64,000 nt of DNA, from positions 4,588,001 to 4,652,000 of the forward strand of contig NC_004663.1 of assembly GCF_000011065.1 (NCBI RefSeq), in the 5' to 3' direction. Of this stretch, positions 40,820-49,092 are shown piece by piece. A program made the translations under genes and the position numbers. The notes below the pieces were generated by a model. The model was not told the DNA's origin, made no database searches, and saw nothing but the letters and a program-made list of their open reading frames with translations. Within the stretch, counting starts at the first letter, position 1, and every line of letters starts with the position of its first letter. The DNA comes from Bacteroides thetaiotaomicron VPI-5482. GTDB taxonomy: Bacteria > Bacteroidota > Bacteroidia > Bacteroidales > Bacteroidaceae.

Positions 40820-41710
40820 TTAGTACATCTGCTCCGCAGTCTCCATACATCGAATAACATCTTCCTTATTTCCACAGAAAGGACCGGATTTCTCGATCTT
40901 CAGCGTAGACATGGCGGCAGCAAACCGACCTGCTTCTTCGATGCTCGCACCCGATACCCGTTGATACAAATATCCGATAGTATAAGTATCTCCACAGCCG
41001 GTTGCATCTACTACTTGTCCGGGTTTATAAGCCGGAATGCGATAAAAATCCGTACCGTCGTAAATGAGAGACCCCATACTTCCTAAAGTGACTAATACTT
41101 CTTTCACTCCCCATTCGTGCAGTTTACGTGCGGCCTCATGCGGATCGGAAAGTCCTGTGAGCACTTCCATTTCGTGCTCATTTACTTTAAGGAAATGAAT
41201 ATATTGCAGAGCTTCCCGCTTGTCAGTCCAGTCTACCGGGTATACGTGCGTATCACGTACTTCACGCAGGTATCCTTGCGAATCGACAGCTATCAATCCT
41301 TTCCGGGATAACTCCTTAATCACTTCTAAAGAAAAATCATCTGCTAACAGCGAACCAAGATGATAAATTTCCGCCTCTATCTCCTGAAGCTGGGAAGCGG
41401 TGAAAGGATCGGCTTTAGCCAACACACGTTGTGTACGGTCATCCGGATTTTCTCCATAGATGTTCTCGAAGTATACAGAGTGCTGGCTGGGTAATGCGGT
41501 TACGCTGATGCCTATCCCGCGCAGCTGGTCTACTACTTTCATTTCCGTAGCGCCGACTGCTGTCACTAATGCATAATCTATGTCATTGAAATGGCGGATA
41601 GCGTGTGAACAATAGAAAGCTGTGCCTCCAGGCATATAGACTGTGCTTTGAGGAGTGACTACCTTATCCAAAGTGATATGGCCGATGCAGCAAAGTTGAT
41701 GTTTCTTCAT
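40820..41710 (-). CDS. PfkB/ribokinase-family carbohydrate or nucleoside kinase
   Basis: 296 residues. Start 41710 (MKKHQLCCIGHITLDKV) is preferred to the Met four codons upstream because it sits directly at the conserved first strand. Family motifs: GGTAFYCSHAIRHF, VNEHEMEVLTG, and the C-terminal PfkB signature DATGCGDTYTIGYLY with the catalytic Asp of the GxGD motif. It phosphorylates a sugar or nucleoside hydroxyl with ATP in the cytoplasm. The substrate cannot be read from the sequence. It is monocistronic, convergent to the small membrane genes and downstream of a tRNA gene on the same strand. Confidence 0.85.
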   Translation of the reverse strand: MKKHQLCCIGHITLDKVVTPQSTVYMPGGTAFYCSHAIRHFNDIDYALVTAVGATEMKVVDQLRGIGISVTALPSQHSVYFENIYGENPDDRTQRVLAKADPFTASQLQEIEAEIYHLGSLLADDFSLEVIKELSRKGLIAVDSQGYLREVRDTHVYPVDWTDKREALQYIHFLKVNEHEMEVLTGLSDPHEAARKLHEWGVKEVLVTLGSMGSLIYDGTDFYRIPAYKPGQVVDATGCGDTYTIGYLYQRVSGASIEEAGRFAAAMSTLKIEKSGPFCGNKEDVIRCMETAEQMY

Positions 41711-41774
41711 ATATGTAATCAATTAAAAAGCCCCCAAGATATTTCTTGAAGGCTTTCTAGTTTATATAAATGTG

Positions 41775-41856
41775 TGCGGATGATAGGACTCGAACCTACA
41801 CGCCTCACGGCACCAGATCCTAAGTCTGGCGCGGCTACCAATTACGCCACATCCGC
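41775..41856 (-). tRNA. tRNA-Leu (anticodon UAG)
   Basis: The 82-nt gene folds as a class II tRNA on the minus strand. The acceptor stem GCGGATG/CATCCGC is followed by discriminator A. The anticodon arm CCAGA-CTTAGGA-TCTGG places TAG at positions 34-36. A long variable arm and the T arm (TAGGTTCGAGTCCTA) follow. CCA is not encoded. The anticodon reads CUA and, by wobble, other CUN leucine codons. Confidence 0.95.
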
Positions 41857-41928
41857 ATGCGTCGCTTTTTGTTTAGCGGTGCAAAGATAGGAAGATTTTC
41901 TGATTTGACAAATAATTAGGCAACAAAG

Positions 41929-42951
41929 TTACTCACTTAAGATTTCAAAAGCCTTTTCAATCAGTGTGTCCCTATGTTTAGATTGGTCATCCTCAGTCAT
42001 ATCGATAGCTATATCAGGCAAAATACCTTCTTCCAGCGGCTGCATATTTTTGTCGAAATGAGGACTGGCGGAGAAGCGGATGCTCCATCCGTTCGGCAGT
42101 TCCGATGTGAAAGGAAGTCCCGAACCGCCACCTGTCTGGTCACCGACCTGGATGATCTTGCCATTGTCTATGCTGCGCATCAGATTGACGAAATCATTGG
42201 TTGCACTGTAGCAACGGCGGTTGGTCAGTATAACGACTTTCTTCTGCCAGCGGATGCTGTTGGAAGGTTCCAGGTAGATCGGTTCCGGTTGGGAAAAGTC
42301 ACTATGTCCTGTTCCCGTTTTATGCTGTATGAATCCGGTCAGGATTTTACTATTGGTAAATCGGGCGGCAATGCGGGAAGAATTAGTCAGATTACCTCCT
42401 CCGTTGTCGCGTACATCGATAATCAGTCCGTTGCAGGTTGCCAGATAGACAAGGATTTCATCCAGATTGCCATCGCCGACCCCGGAACTGAAACTTTCGT
42501 AGCGGATATATCCGATATTATTGTCGAATATTTTGTACTTCATCCCCGCCGATGTATAGTAGTCCTTGCTGGCACTGCCCAGGTAATACTGGTAAAGAAT
42601 ATCCTCCCGATAATTCCACGGATACCCCTGATACCATGCGTCGTAATAAGAGACACGCTTGGCAGATGAAAGATTGACATGACCGTCTTTCAGGATATAG
42701 AGCATCTCGCTGAGTTTATCGAAAAGGTCGTCATTGGACATACCCGGTACAATCAGTTTGCTGTATTTCTCATGAACCGCATCCCAGTCAATACCTTTCG
42801 AGTCCAGAAAGCAATACCGTTCGTCAATGATCTTCCATAGTTGCTCGAAGTTTCCTACGGGATCATCAGCGTAATCATCTTCTCCGATGCACCCCGTCTG
42901 TATCGGGAGGCAGCAGAGCAGTAAAAGTAGTTGTATAATTCTATTTCTCAT
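41929..42951 (-). CDS. S41 family C-terminal-processing-like peptidase, lipoprotein
   Basis: 340 residues from the Met at 42951, which starts a lipoprotein signal (LLLLLCCLPIQTG-C). The N-terminal helical region (VGNFEQLWKIIDERYCFLDSKGIDWDAV, KDGHVNLSS) is typical of S41/tricorn-core-like peptidases in Bacteroides. The core shows NIGYIRYESFSSG, LIIDVRDNGGGNL, VILTNRRCYSATNDFV with the nucleophile Ser, and VGDQTGGGSGLPF. It probably cleaves envelope proteins. It is 48 nt downstream of the DUF3316 gene on the same strand and possibly co-transcribed. Confidence 0.85.
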   Translation of the reverse strand: MRNRIIQLLLLLCCLPIQTGCIGEDDYADDPVGNFEQLWKIIDERYCFLDSKGIDWDAVHEKYSKLIVPGMSNDDLFDKLSEMLYILKDGHVNLSSAKRVSYYDAWYQGYPWNYREDILYQYYLGSASKDYYTSAGMKYKIFDNNIGYIRYESFSSGVGDGNLDEILVYLATCNGLIIDVRDNGGGNLTNSSRIAARFTNSKILTGFIQHKTGTGHSDFSQPEPIYLEPSNSIRWQKKVVILTNRRCYSATNDFVNLMRSIDNGKIIQVGDQTGGGSGLPFTSELPNGWSIRFSASPHFDKNMQPLEEGILPDIAIDMTEDDQSKHRDTLIEKAFEILSE

Positions 42952-42999
42952 TCTTAATCTTTCAGTTCTTGTCCATAAATTCTCCACTCTCCACTTCTC

Positions 43000-43860
43000 C
43001 TAGTACGCCCTCACCGACGGAGGCAGATTCGCTCCTTTTTTGTTGGAAACCCGATACAGGTCTTTCACAAATCCTACCATAAATACATGAGAGTAGGTAT
43101 GTGTCTTGATTCCGTTAACATTGGATTGTTGCAAGTCTGCCAGATAACTGAAACGCATCTTGGTATATCCTATCGGCAGATCGACAGAAAGCATCTGACG
43201 GAGAGACGGTTGATTGTGGAGAGAGGTAAATTGGATAACTCCGCTGGAGTTGCCCAGTGAGAAGATTTCGTAATAAGACTGTCCGTAGTGCGGTGAGAAC
43301 ATAAGTCCGATCATCGGCACGTTGACTTGATAGCGGAGTACCATCGGATAGCGCTTGATTTTCAAATGCCAGATAGCCATTCCCGAAGCGTCCAGATTGA
43401 CGTATGCCCGGGCAGAAGCCGGATTGTTCGAATTGCGGAGATTGTAGACAAATCCTCCGTTGACGTCAAACAGTCCTCCTGCCAGTAACTTGAAGTTCTC
43501 GGTGAGGCGGAACTGGTAATGGAGGCCATAGTTCCAGTTGACGAGTCCGGAGAAGGTATTGTTGTTGTCTGCGCGGTTGTGTGTATAGCCGACGTCTGCC
43601 TGAAAGAAGTTCTGCACAGAAACATTCCCGTCGAACAACTTTGTCATCCGGATCGTCTCGCGGGAAATACGGAAATCTATTCCTTTATATTCCTGAGGCG
43701 AAAGATAGGTGTCGAACACATTGGTAAATCCGACTCCGTACATGGTGGCACGTGTTACGTAGCGATGTGCTTGCAGACTGTCGGTCTGCGCCTGTAATCT
43801 TGTGCAGAGGGCGAACAGGAGGTATCCTGTCAGCCCTAAGTATAATAAGTTTTTCTTCAT
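43000..43860 (-). CDS. DUF3316 family outer-membrane-type protein
   Basis: 286 residues from the Met at 43860 with a signal peptide (MKKNLLYLGLTGYLLFALCTRLQAQ). Alternating amphipathic strands with many aromatics (NYGLHYQFRLTENFKLLAGGLFDVNGGFVYN, YPMVLRYQVNVPMIGLMFSPHYGQSYYE, SVDLPIGYTKMRFSYLADL) fit an outer-membrane barrel. The overall pattern corresponds to DUF3316, a Bacteroidetes-specific family without known function. It lies between parC and the S41 peptidase on the same strand. Confidence 0.72.
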   Translation of the reverse strand: MKKNLLYLGLTGYLLFALCTRLQAQTDSLQAHRYVTRATMYGVGFTNVFDTYLSPQEYKGIDFRISRETIRMTKLFDGNVSVQNFFQADVGYTHNRADNNNTFSGLVNWNYGLHYQFRLTENFKLLAGGLFDVNGGFVYNLRNSNNPASARAYVNLDASGMAIWHLKIKRYPMVLRYQVNVPMIGLMFSPHYGQSYYEIFSLGNSSGVIQFTSLHNQPSLRQMLSVDLPIGYTKMRFSYLADLQQSNVNGIKTHTYSHVFMVGFVKDLYRVSNKKGANLPPSVRAY

Positions 43861-43898
43861 TGGCACATTGGGTATTTTTTACCGCATGTATACATTAG

Positions 43899-46544
43899 CT
43901 AAAACAGCTTCATCTGTCCCGTAATCTCATCGATGATGTCCCCTTCGCTCTTATCGCTGTCCGGGTCCAGATTTTCCGGTTCTTCTTCCGGTTGTTCCGG
44001 TTGTTCGTTAGTCGGTTCCGGGAAACGGGTCGGTTCAAGTTCGTTGATGGTATCCACCGTATAAGTAGTGATACGCTTTCCTTTTGCCTTGAAGCCTTTG
44101 ACTGCAATAAATTCTTCCGCGTCAATTACCATCGCTTCACGGAAACTATCGTGTCCGCCGAATATGACTTCCAGACGAGGATAGTACTCATCAGTCAGCA
44201 GGATCAGACGGGTATTCTTGTTGTCTCCCAGATAGTTCTGCTTGCGGTTGGAACCTTCAAAACAGAAACGTTTCAGATACGGATAGTTCTGCTGGTCGGC
44301 ATCATAAAGCGCGGCAGTCCATATCTTGTTCGGGTCGAACTTCTCGACGATGCTGACATTATCTTCGTAGTGGTTGCTCAAATCGAAATTAGTGGTGTAG
44401 AACTCGCCATTGTTGAGCACTACCAGAATGGTGTCGTCGCTTTGGAATTCTCCCAGATATTCACCCCGTCCGTCGTAGTTGAGGCGCAGGATATCGCGGT
44501 CGAACCAGACTTTTCGTCCTCCGAGGGTAGAGCCTCCTTTCTGTTTCAGGGTAATCTTATGCACCGGCAGTCGGGTGAGGATCACTCCCTGTGCCTGACG
44601 TCCCTTGATGCTGATTTCACTGAAATCACGTTCGAAGATGATGCGTCTTACACGCGGGTTCGGCTTTAATGTCACTTTGATGATTTCGGCTTCTCCGTTC
44701 GGGTTGGCGCTGAAATAAGTGATGCGTGAGTCCGGCGTTCCTTGCGTGACATCGTATTCACGGTCGCGGACCACACCTGTCACGGCAAAACGTTTGATAT
44801 ACGTCGTTCCTTCTTTGCCGTCCCGGTAAGTGATATTGTAGATGGTGCGTTTGTCATTCTTCTTGAATACATTGACGTAAAGAATGTTTTTGCCCACAAA
44901 CTTCTTGTCGGCTACCGGAGTGACGATATATTTACCATCCCGGAAGAAGACGATCACGTCATCGATATCCGAACAGTTGGCTACGAATTCATCCTTCTTC
45001 AGTGCTGTTCCGATAAATCCTTCATCACGGTTGATGTAGAGTTTCTCGTTGGCCTCTACCACTTTGGCGGCTTCGATGGTGTCGAAGTTGCGCAGTTCGG
45101 TGCGGCGCGGGAAGTTCTTTCCGTATTTGCTTTTCAGCATCTGATACCAGTTTACGGTATAGTCCACGATGTGAGCGAGGTGATCGTCGATTTCGGCGAT
45201 CTCTTCTTTCATACGGGCGATCAGTTCATCGGCTTTGTCGGTGTTGAACTTCAGGATGCGCCCCATCTTGATTTCCATCAGTTTGAGAATATCCTCTTTG
45301 GTCACTTCACGGATAAAGCTCGGGTAGAAAGGAGTCAGGCGGTCGTCGATATGTGCGCAGGCGGCGTCCATGTCTTTGGATTGCTCGAACTCTTTGTCCT
45401 TATAGATTCGTTCTTCGATAAATATTTTTTCGAGGGAAGCGAAATGGAGTGATTCCAGTATTTCCCCTTTCTTGATTTCCAGTTCCTGTTTCAGCAGTCC
45501 CAGTGTGTTGTCTGCCGACTTTTTCAGTACCTTGCTGACGGTGAGGAAGTGAGGCTTGCTGTCATCAATCACACAGCAGTTGGGTGAGATGCTTACCTCG
45601 CAGTCGGTAAAGGCGTACAGTGCGTCGATCGTTTTGTCCGATGAAGTTCCGGGTGCCAGGTGTACCAGTATCTCTACGTTGGCGGCTGTATTATCGTCTA
45701 CTTTGCGTATCTTGATTTTTCCTTTGTCAACAGCTTTCAGGATGGAGTCGATGACGGTAGAGGTGGTCTTGCCATACGGAATCTCCGTGATGGCGAGTGT
45801 CTTGTTGTCCAGCTTGTTGATCTTGGCGCGTACTTTTACCGCTCCGCCGCGTTCTCCGTCATTGTATTTGGCTACGTCGATGGAACCGCCTGTCTGGAAG
45901 TCGGGATATAGCTGGAACGATTCTCCATGCAGATAGCTGATGGAGGCGTCGCAAAGTTCATTGAAGTTGTGAGGTAATATCTTGGATGAAAGTCCGACGG
46001 CGATACCTTCCACTCCCTGTGCCAGCAATAGCGGGAACTTCACGGGGAGGGTGACCGGTTCCTTGTTTCTGCCGTCGTAAGACAGCTTCCATTCGGTCGT
46101 CTTTGGATTGAATACGATGTCCAGCGCAAACTTGGAAAGGCGTGCCTCGATATAACGGGGAGCTGCCGCACCGTCACCGGTGAGTATATTACCCCAGTTA
46201 CCCTGACAGTCTATCAGCAGGTCTTTCTGCCCCAGCTGTACCAGTGCATCGCCGATAGAAGCATCACCGTGCGGATGGAACTGCATGGTGTGTCCCACAA
46301 TATTTGCCACTTTGTTATACCGCCCGTCGTCCAGACGCTTCATGGAATGTAGAATACGTCGTTGTACAGGCTTCAAACCGTCATTGATATGGGGAACGGC
46401 ACGTTCCAGAATCACATAAGAAGCATAGTCCAGAAACCAATTCTGGTACATGCCTGTTAACTGATGCTTTACGTTTTCGTCCCGCGCGTCCGCCGGTTTG
46501 TAGTCTGAATGTCCTTCCGTTATCTCGTTGATTTCGTCACTCAT
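43899..46544 (-). CDS. parC: DNA topoisomerase IV subunit A (GyrA/ParC family)
   Basis: 881 residues. The type IIA breakage-reunion domain is clear: the N-terminal DYASYVILERAVPHINDGLKPVQRRIL, the helix HPHGDASIGDALVQLGQ, and the catalytic Tyr in DGAAAPRYIEARLS. The C-terminal half holds the beta-pinwheel-like repeats and an acidic Pro-rich tail (TNEQPEQPEEEPENLDPDS). The short, degenerate C-terminal repeats without a clear GyrA box favour ParC over GyrA. ParC with ParE decatenates replicated chromosomes in the cytoplasm. ParE is not in the window. At the quinolone position where E. coli ParC has Ser80, the alignment places Ala. Confidence 0.88.
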   Translation of the reverse strand: MSDEINEITEGHSDYKPADARDENVKHQLTGMYQNWFLDYASYVILERAVPHINDGLKPVQRRILHSMKRLDDGRYNKVANIVGHTMQFHPHGDASIGDALVQLGQKDLLIDCQGNWGNILTGDGAAAPRYIEARLSKFALDIVFNPKTTEWKLSYDGRNKEPVTLPVKFPLLLAQGVEGIAVGLSSKILPHNFNELCDASISYLHGESFQLYPDFQTGGSIDVAKYNDGERGGAVKVRAKINKLDNKTLAITEIPYGKTTSTVIDSILKAVDKGKIKIRKVDDNTAANVEILVHLAPGTSSDKTIDALYAFTDCEVSISPNCCVIDDSKPHFLTVSKVLKKSADNTLGLLKQELEIKKGEILESLHFASLEKIFIEERIYKDKEFEQSKDMDAACAHIDDRLTPFYPSFIREVTKEDILKLMEIKMGRILKFNTDKADELIARMKEEIAEIDDHLAHIVDYTVNWYQMLKSKYGKNFPRRTELRNFDTIEAAKVVEANEKLYINRDEGFIGTALKKDEFVANCSDIDDVIVFFRDGKYIVTPVADKKFVGKNILYVNVFKKNDKRTIYNITYRDGKEGTTYIKRFAVTGVVRDREYDVTQGTPDSRITYFSANPNGEAEIIKVTLKPNPRVRRIIFERDFSEISIKGRQAQGVILTRLPVHKITLKQKGGSTLGGRKVWFDRDILRLNYDGRGEYLGEFQSDDTILVVLNNGEFYTTNFDLSNHYEDNVSIVEKFDPNKIWTAALYDADQQNYPYLKRFCFEGSNRKQNYLGDNKNTRLILLTDEYYPRLEVIFGGHDSFREAMVIDAEEFIAVKGFKAKGKRITTYTVDTINELEPTRFPEPTNEQPEQPEEEPENLDPDSDKSEGDIIDEITGQMKLF

Positions 46545-46718
46545 ATATCAATCTTCGCTTTGCTTTAACAACAAATTTTCTTCTATCCATCAAAAAAAGG
46601 AGGATGTGCACGCAAAAATACGAAATAAATTCAATATGAGGACGAAAAGAACTCACGTTTTTTATGATGCTGACAGCTTCAGTAATCCTTTGTTTTCTTG
46701 TGTAAACTTCCCGAAGAC

Positions 46719-46749
46719 TTGACAAAGCCCTTTTTATGTTGTATATTTG
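46719..46749 (+). promoter_or_regulatory. Consensus promoter of a candidate small RNA
   Basis: TTG (46719-46721), exactly 20 nt, TATATTTG (46742-46749). Both elements match the Bacteroides consensus without error. The predicted RNA start is about 46757. The rest of 46545-46718 shows no gene. Confidence 0.75.
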
Positions 46750-46785
46750 TAGTCGGCTATCCAGCTTTAATTAAAACCTGAACCA

Positions 46786-46863
46786 ATGAAAAAAGAATTG
46801 TTTTTTGCTGCATCTGATAGGAAGTATATGCCTTTAATTTGGTATGATATACTGACAATATAA
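46786..46863 (+). CDS. Possible 25-residue peptide within the candidate small RNA
   Basis: ATG 46786 to TAA 46861-46863 encodes MKKELFFAASDRKYMPLIWY plus five residues. It lies about 30 nt after the predicted RNA start, a normal leader length. Nothing is known about it, and it may be incidental. Confidence 0.25.
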   Translation: MKKELFFAASDRKYMPLIWYDILTI

Positions 46864-46914
46864 AGAACGGAAGTCTGAGAAAACAGACTCTGTGAGACTC
46901 ATTTATCATTGATG

Positions 46915-46949
46915 GGCTGCGAACTCTTAGCGGGTTTGCAGCCTTTTTT
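46915..46949 (+). terminator. Rho-independent terminator of the candidate small RNA
   Basis: GGCTGCGAACTC and GGGTTTGCAGCC form a stem with two non-Watson-Crick positions, followed by six T at 46944-46949. From 46950 to 47205 I see nothing beyond AT-rich sequence. Confidence 0.8.
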
Positions 46950-47205
46950 GTTGCATAAAATTAAAGATTAATCTTTGAAAAGGGGAATTTGAGTTTATAA
47001 TAACTGGGGGGACGTTTATAATAAACGATGCAGGAATTTATTAGAAACGTTTGTCTGGTTTATAAATAAAAGGTTGAAGTTTTTCATGGGAGCTTGGTCG
47101 GGGTGTTGCAGTATCTCTGCCACGGATGCGCTTATATGGTGAAATATGATAACATAAACTCTGTTCGCTTTATGATACAAAGAAGGAGCGTGTGTCAGAG
47201 TCAAT

Positions 47206-47357
47206 AGTAACAAAATTCTCCTCCTTCAGGAAGGAGGAGTCCCCGTAGGGGGAGGTGGTAGGTGAATACATAAACTATTGATATTCAATTGTACAGTACA
47301 CCTACCACCCCGGCTTTCAGCCACCCTTCCTTCCCGAAGGAGGGGAGTTTAGTTACT
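47206..47357. repeat. MITE-like hairpin-rich repeat (152 bp)
   Basis: Ends are inverted repeats: AGTAACAAAATTCTCC at the left matches the complement of the right end (AGTAACTAAACTCC...). Inside are several G/C-rich hairpins (CTCCTCCTTC/GAAGGAGGAG; CACCTACCACC/GGTGGTAGGTG). It has no coding potential. The layout fits a miniature mobile repeat or a REP-like element between the small RNA and the oxidoreductase cluster. Confidence 0.65.
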
Positions 47358-47418
47358 TTTGACATACCCTCCAACAAAACTATAACCTAATGAAAAAACG
47401 AGGAAGAGAAGGGCGGGG

Positions 47419-48762
47419 TTATACCCGTATTTCCCAACCTTTTTCGTATTCTCTGCCCCAGAGCTTGTTAGCTTCCAGATCATTCAGAATACGTCCGCTT
47501 CCCGGATCAATATCTAAAGAATGACCTACACGCTGCGCGATATTGCCTAACTGTACTAACTGAGTACTGATGCAGGCATCTACAATGCCGGAATTCAGCT
47601 TACCACCTTTGCGGATGGCGTCAAACCAGTTTTCGAAGTGATAAGCATCCAGCTTTTCCGATGGATTTAGCAAATTACCAGTTTCAAACTTCAAGTTACT
47701 TTTTACATCTTTGATTACTTTCCCTTGTAAGTCTGTTATTTTGTACTCATTGCCTCCACTGATGAAAAGGGTGCCTGTTTCTCCGTAGAAAGCGGTACCT
47801 ACTCCGTATCCGTCTACCGGTGTGCTGTTGCAACTACGTCCTTCCCAAGAGCAGGATGCTTCGTCGCCGAACTGAAAAGTAATGAGTTGTGTATCCGGAG
47901 TTTGCCAGTCGTCCTGAAAGCGATAACGTCCTCCGACAGAATCTACCTTTGTCGGATAATCAACGCCCAGCCCCCAACGGAGGATATCAACGAAATGAGT
48001 TCCGTTATTCAATGCTTCACCGGTACCCCAGTTCCAGAACCAGTGCCAGTTATAATGAATATAATTATCTTTAAAATTGGGCACCCGTGGTGCAGGACCT
48101 TGCCATAAATCCCAGTCCAGATAGTCGGGTACAGGAACCACTTTTCCTGTGCCGATGGAAGGACGGTTGTTGACATACCAGGACTTGGCATATCTTACTT
48201 TCCCGATTGCCCCAGACTTAATCTCTTCTATTGCTTTGATAACGTTCGGCCACGAACGGCGCTGGTTGCCGACTTGGACAATCCGGTTATATTTAAGCGT
48301 CGCCCTGACTAACATTTCATTCTCTGCCGGATTGTGGCTGGTCGGTTTTTCCAGATAAACATGCTTTCCTGCTTGCATAGCCATAATGGCTGCTTTGCCA
48401 TGCCAGTGGTCAGGCGTGGCAATGACTACCGCCTCAAAATCGTCCGATTCCAGCATTTTGCGGATATCTTTTTCTCCTTTGGGAGTGCGTCCGCTTATTT
48501 TATGAATATCTGCCTGACATCTTTCAAGTGCTCTTGAATCAACATCACAAAGGTAAGTAACTTCACAACCTTTCATCTTGGCAAATCCTTGTGCCAAGGC
48601 ATTACCTCTGGAGTTTACACCAATGACTCCGATTCGTATTTTTTCGTTCGCACCCAGGATTTCCTGATAACTATTTGAACCGAAGCCGGGAATAATGCTT
48701 CCCAAGGAAAGGGCGGCCGTGCCTGCAACTGTTTTTTTGATAAAATCTCTTCTTGTTGTCAT
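47419..48762 (-). CDS. Gfo/Idh/MocA family oxidoreductase with Tat signal (copy 1)
   Basis: 447 residues. The N terminus TTRRDFIKKTVAGTAALSLGS is a twin-arginine signal, so the enzyme is exported folded with its cofactor. A Rossmann domain follows (IRIGVIGVNSRGNALAQGF, VTYLCDVDSRALERC, VVIATPDHWHGKAAIMAMQAGKHVYLEKPTSHN), with the EKP motif that contacts NAD(P). The C-terminal alpha/beta domain contains GNQRRSWP and HYNWHWFWNWGTGEALNNGTHFVDILRW. The substrate is unknown, probably a sugar or glycoside. It is last gene of the long minus-strand cluster, 87 nt after the small membrane gene. GH109-type activity shares this fold but is not specifically indicated. Confidence 0.85.
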   Translation of the reverse strand: MTTRRDFIKKTVAGTAALSLGSIIPGFGSNSYQEILGANEKIRIGVIGVNSRGNALAQGFAKMKGCEVTYLCDVDSRALERCQADIHKISGRTPKGEKDIRKMLESDDFEAVVIATPDHWHGKAAIMAMQAGKHVYLEKPTSHNPAENEMLVRATLKYNRIVQVGNQRRSWPNVIKAIEEIKSGAIGKVRYAKSWYVNNRPSIGTGKVVPVPDYLDWDLWQGPAPRVPNFKDNYIHYNWHWFWNWGTGEALNNGTHFVDILRWGLGVDYPTKVDSVGGRYRFQDDWQTPDTQLITFQFGDEASCSWEGRSCNSTPVDGYGVGTAFYGETGTLFISGGNEYKITDLQGKVIKDVKSNLKFETGNLLNPSEKLDAYHFENWFDAIRKGGKLNSGIVDACISTQLVQLGNIAQRVGHSLDIDPGSGRILNDLEANKLWGREYEKGWEIRV

Positions 48763-48849
48763 AGTGTTTATTTTTCCTCAAAGTTAAGCCGTTATTAACT
48801 GATATCAGACTTCTTTTCCGTCAATCAATCTTCAAAAAACGTAAAGCTG

Positions 48850-49089
48850 TTACTTCTTTTTTCGAAGGAGATGACGTAACCCGATAACGAGTATACGCGG
48901 AATCCATAGTATGAAATAGATGAAAAAACTGATAACGAGCACATACCCCAGTTGAGTGAATATTTCAATCCACGGACGTGTATAGACAAGGATTGCAATA
49001 ATATTGATTGCAAAAGAGAGAAGAAAGCATATCAGATAAATGTTTCTTTCCCTTTTAATTTTTTGGGAGGTGATGATGATATCTTTCAT
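48850..49089 (-). CDS. Small membrane protein (79 aa)
   Basis: 79 residues with two hydrophobic helices (IYLICFLLSFAINIIAILVYT and LGYVLVISFFIYFILWIPRILVI) and basic ends (KIKRER, RHLLRKKK). It starts four bases from the stop of the oxidoreductase at 49093, which argues that it is translated as part of the same operon. No family or function recognised. Confidence 0.6.
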   Translation of the reverse strand: MKDIIITSQKIKRERNIYLICFLLSFAINIIAILVYTRPWIEIFTQLGYVLVISFFIYFILWIPRILVIGLRHLLRKKK

Positions 49090-49092
49090 AAT

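Larger units (their letters stand above)
46757..46949 (+). ncRNA. Candidate small RNA (about 190 nt)
   Basis: A consensus promoter and a strong terminator bracket about 190 nt with no recognised long gene. Inside are a small stem-loop (AGTCTG 46872-46877 / CAGACT 46884-46889) and a 25-codon open frame (46786-46863). The unit could be a regulatory RNA or a leader-peptide transcript. I cannot match it to a named RNA family from sequence alone. Confidence 0.55.

Noticed and set aside
43992..45452. Two long plus-strand frames antisense to parC
   Set aside because: They mirror the parC codon pattern and encode no recognisable domain. ParC on the minus strand is certain.
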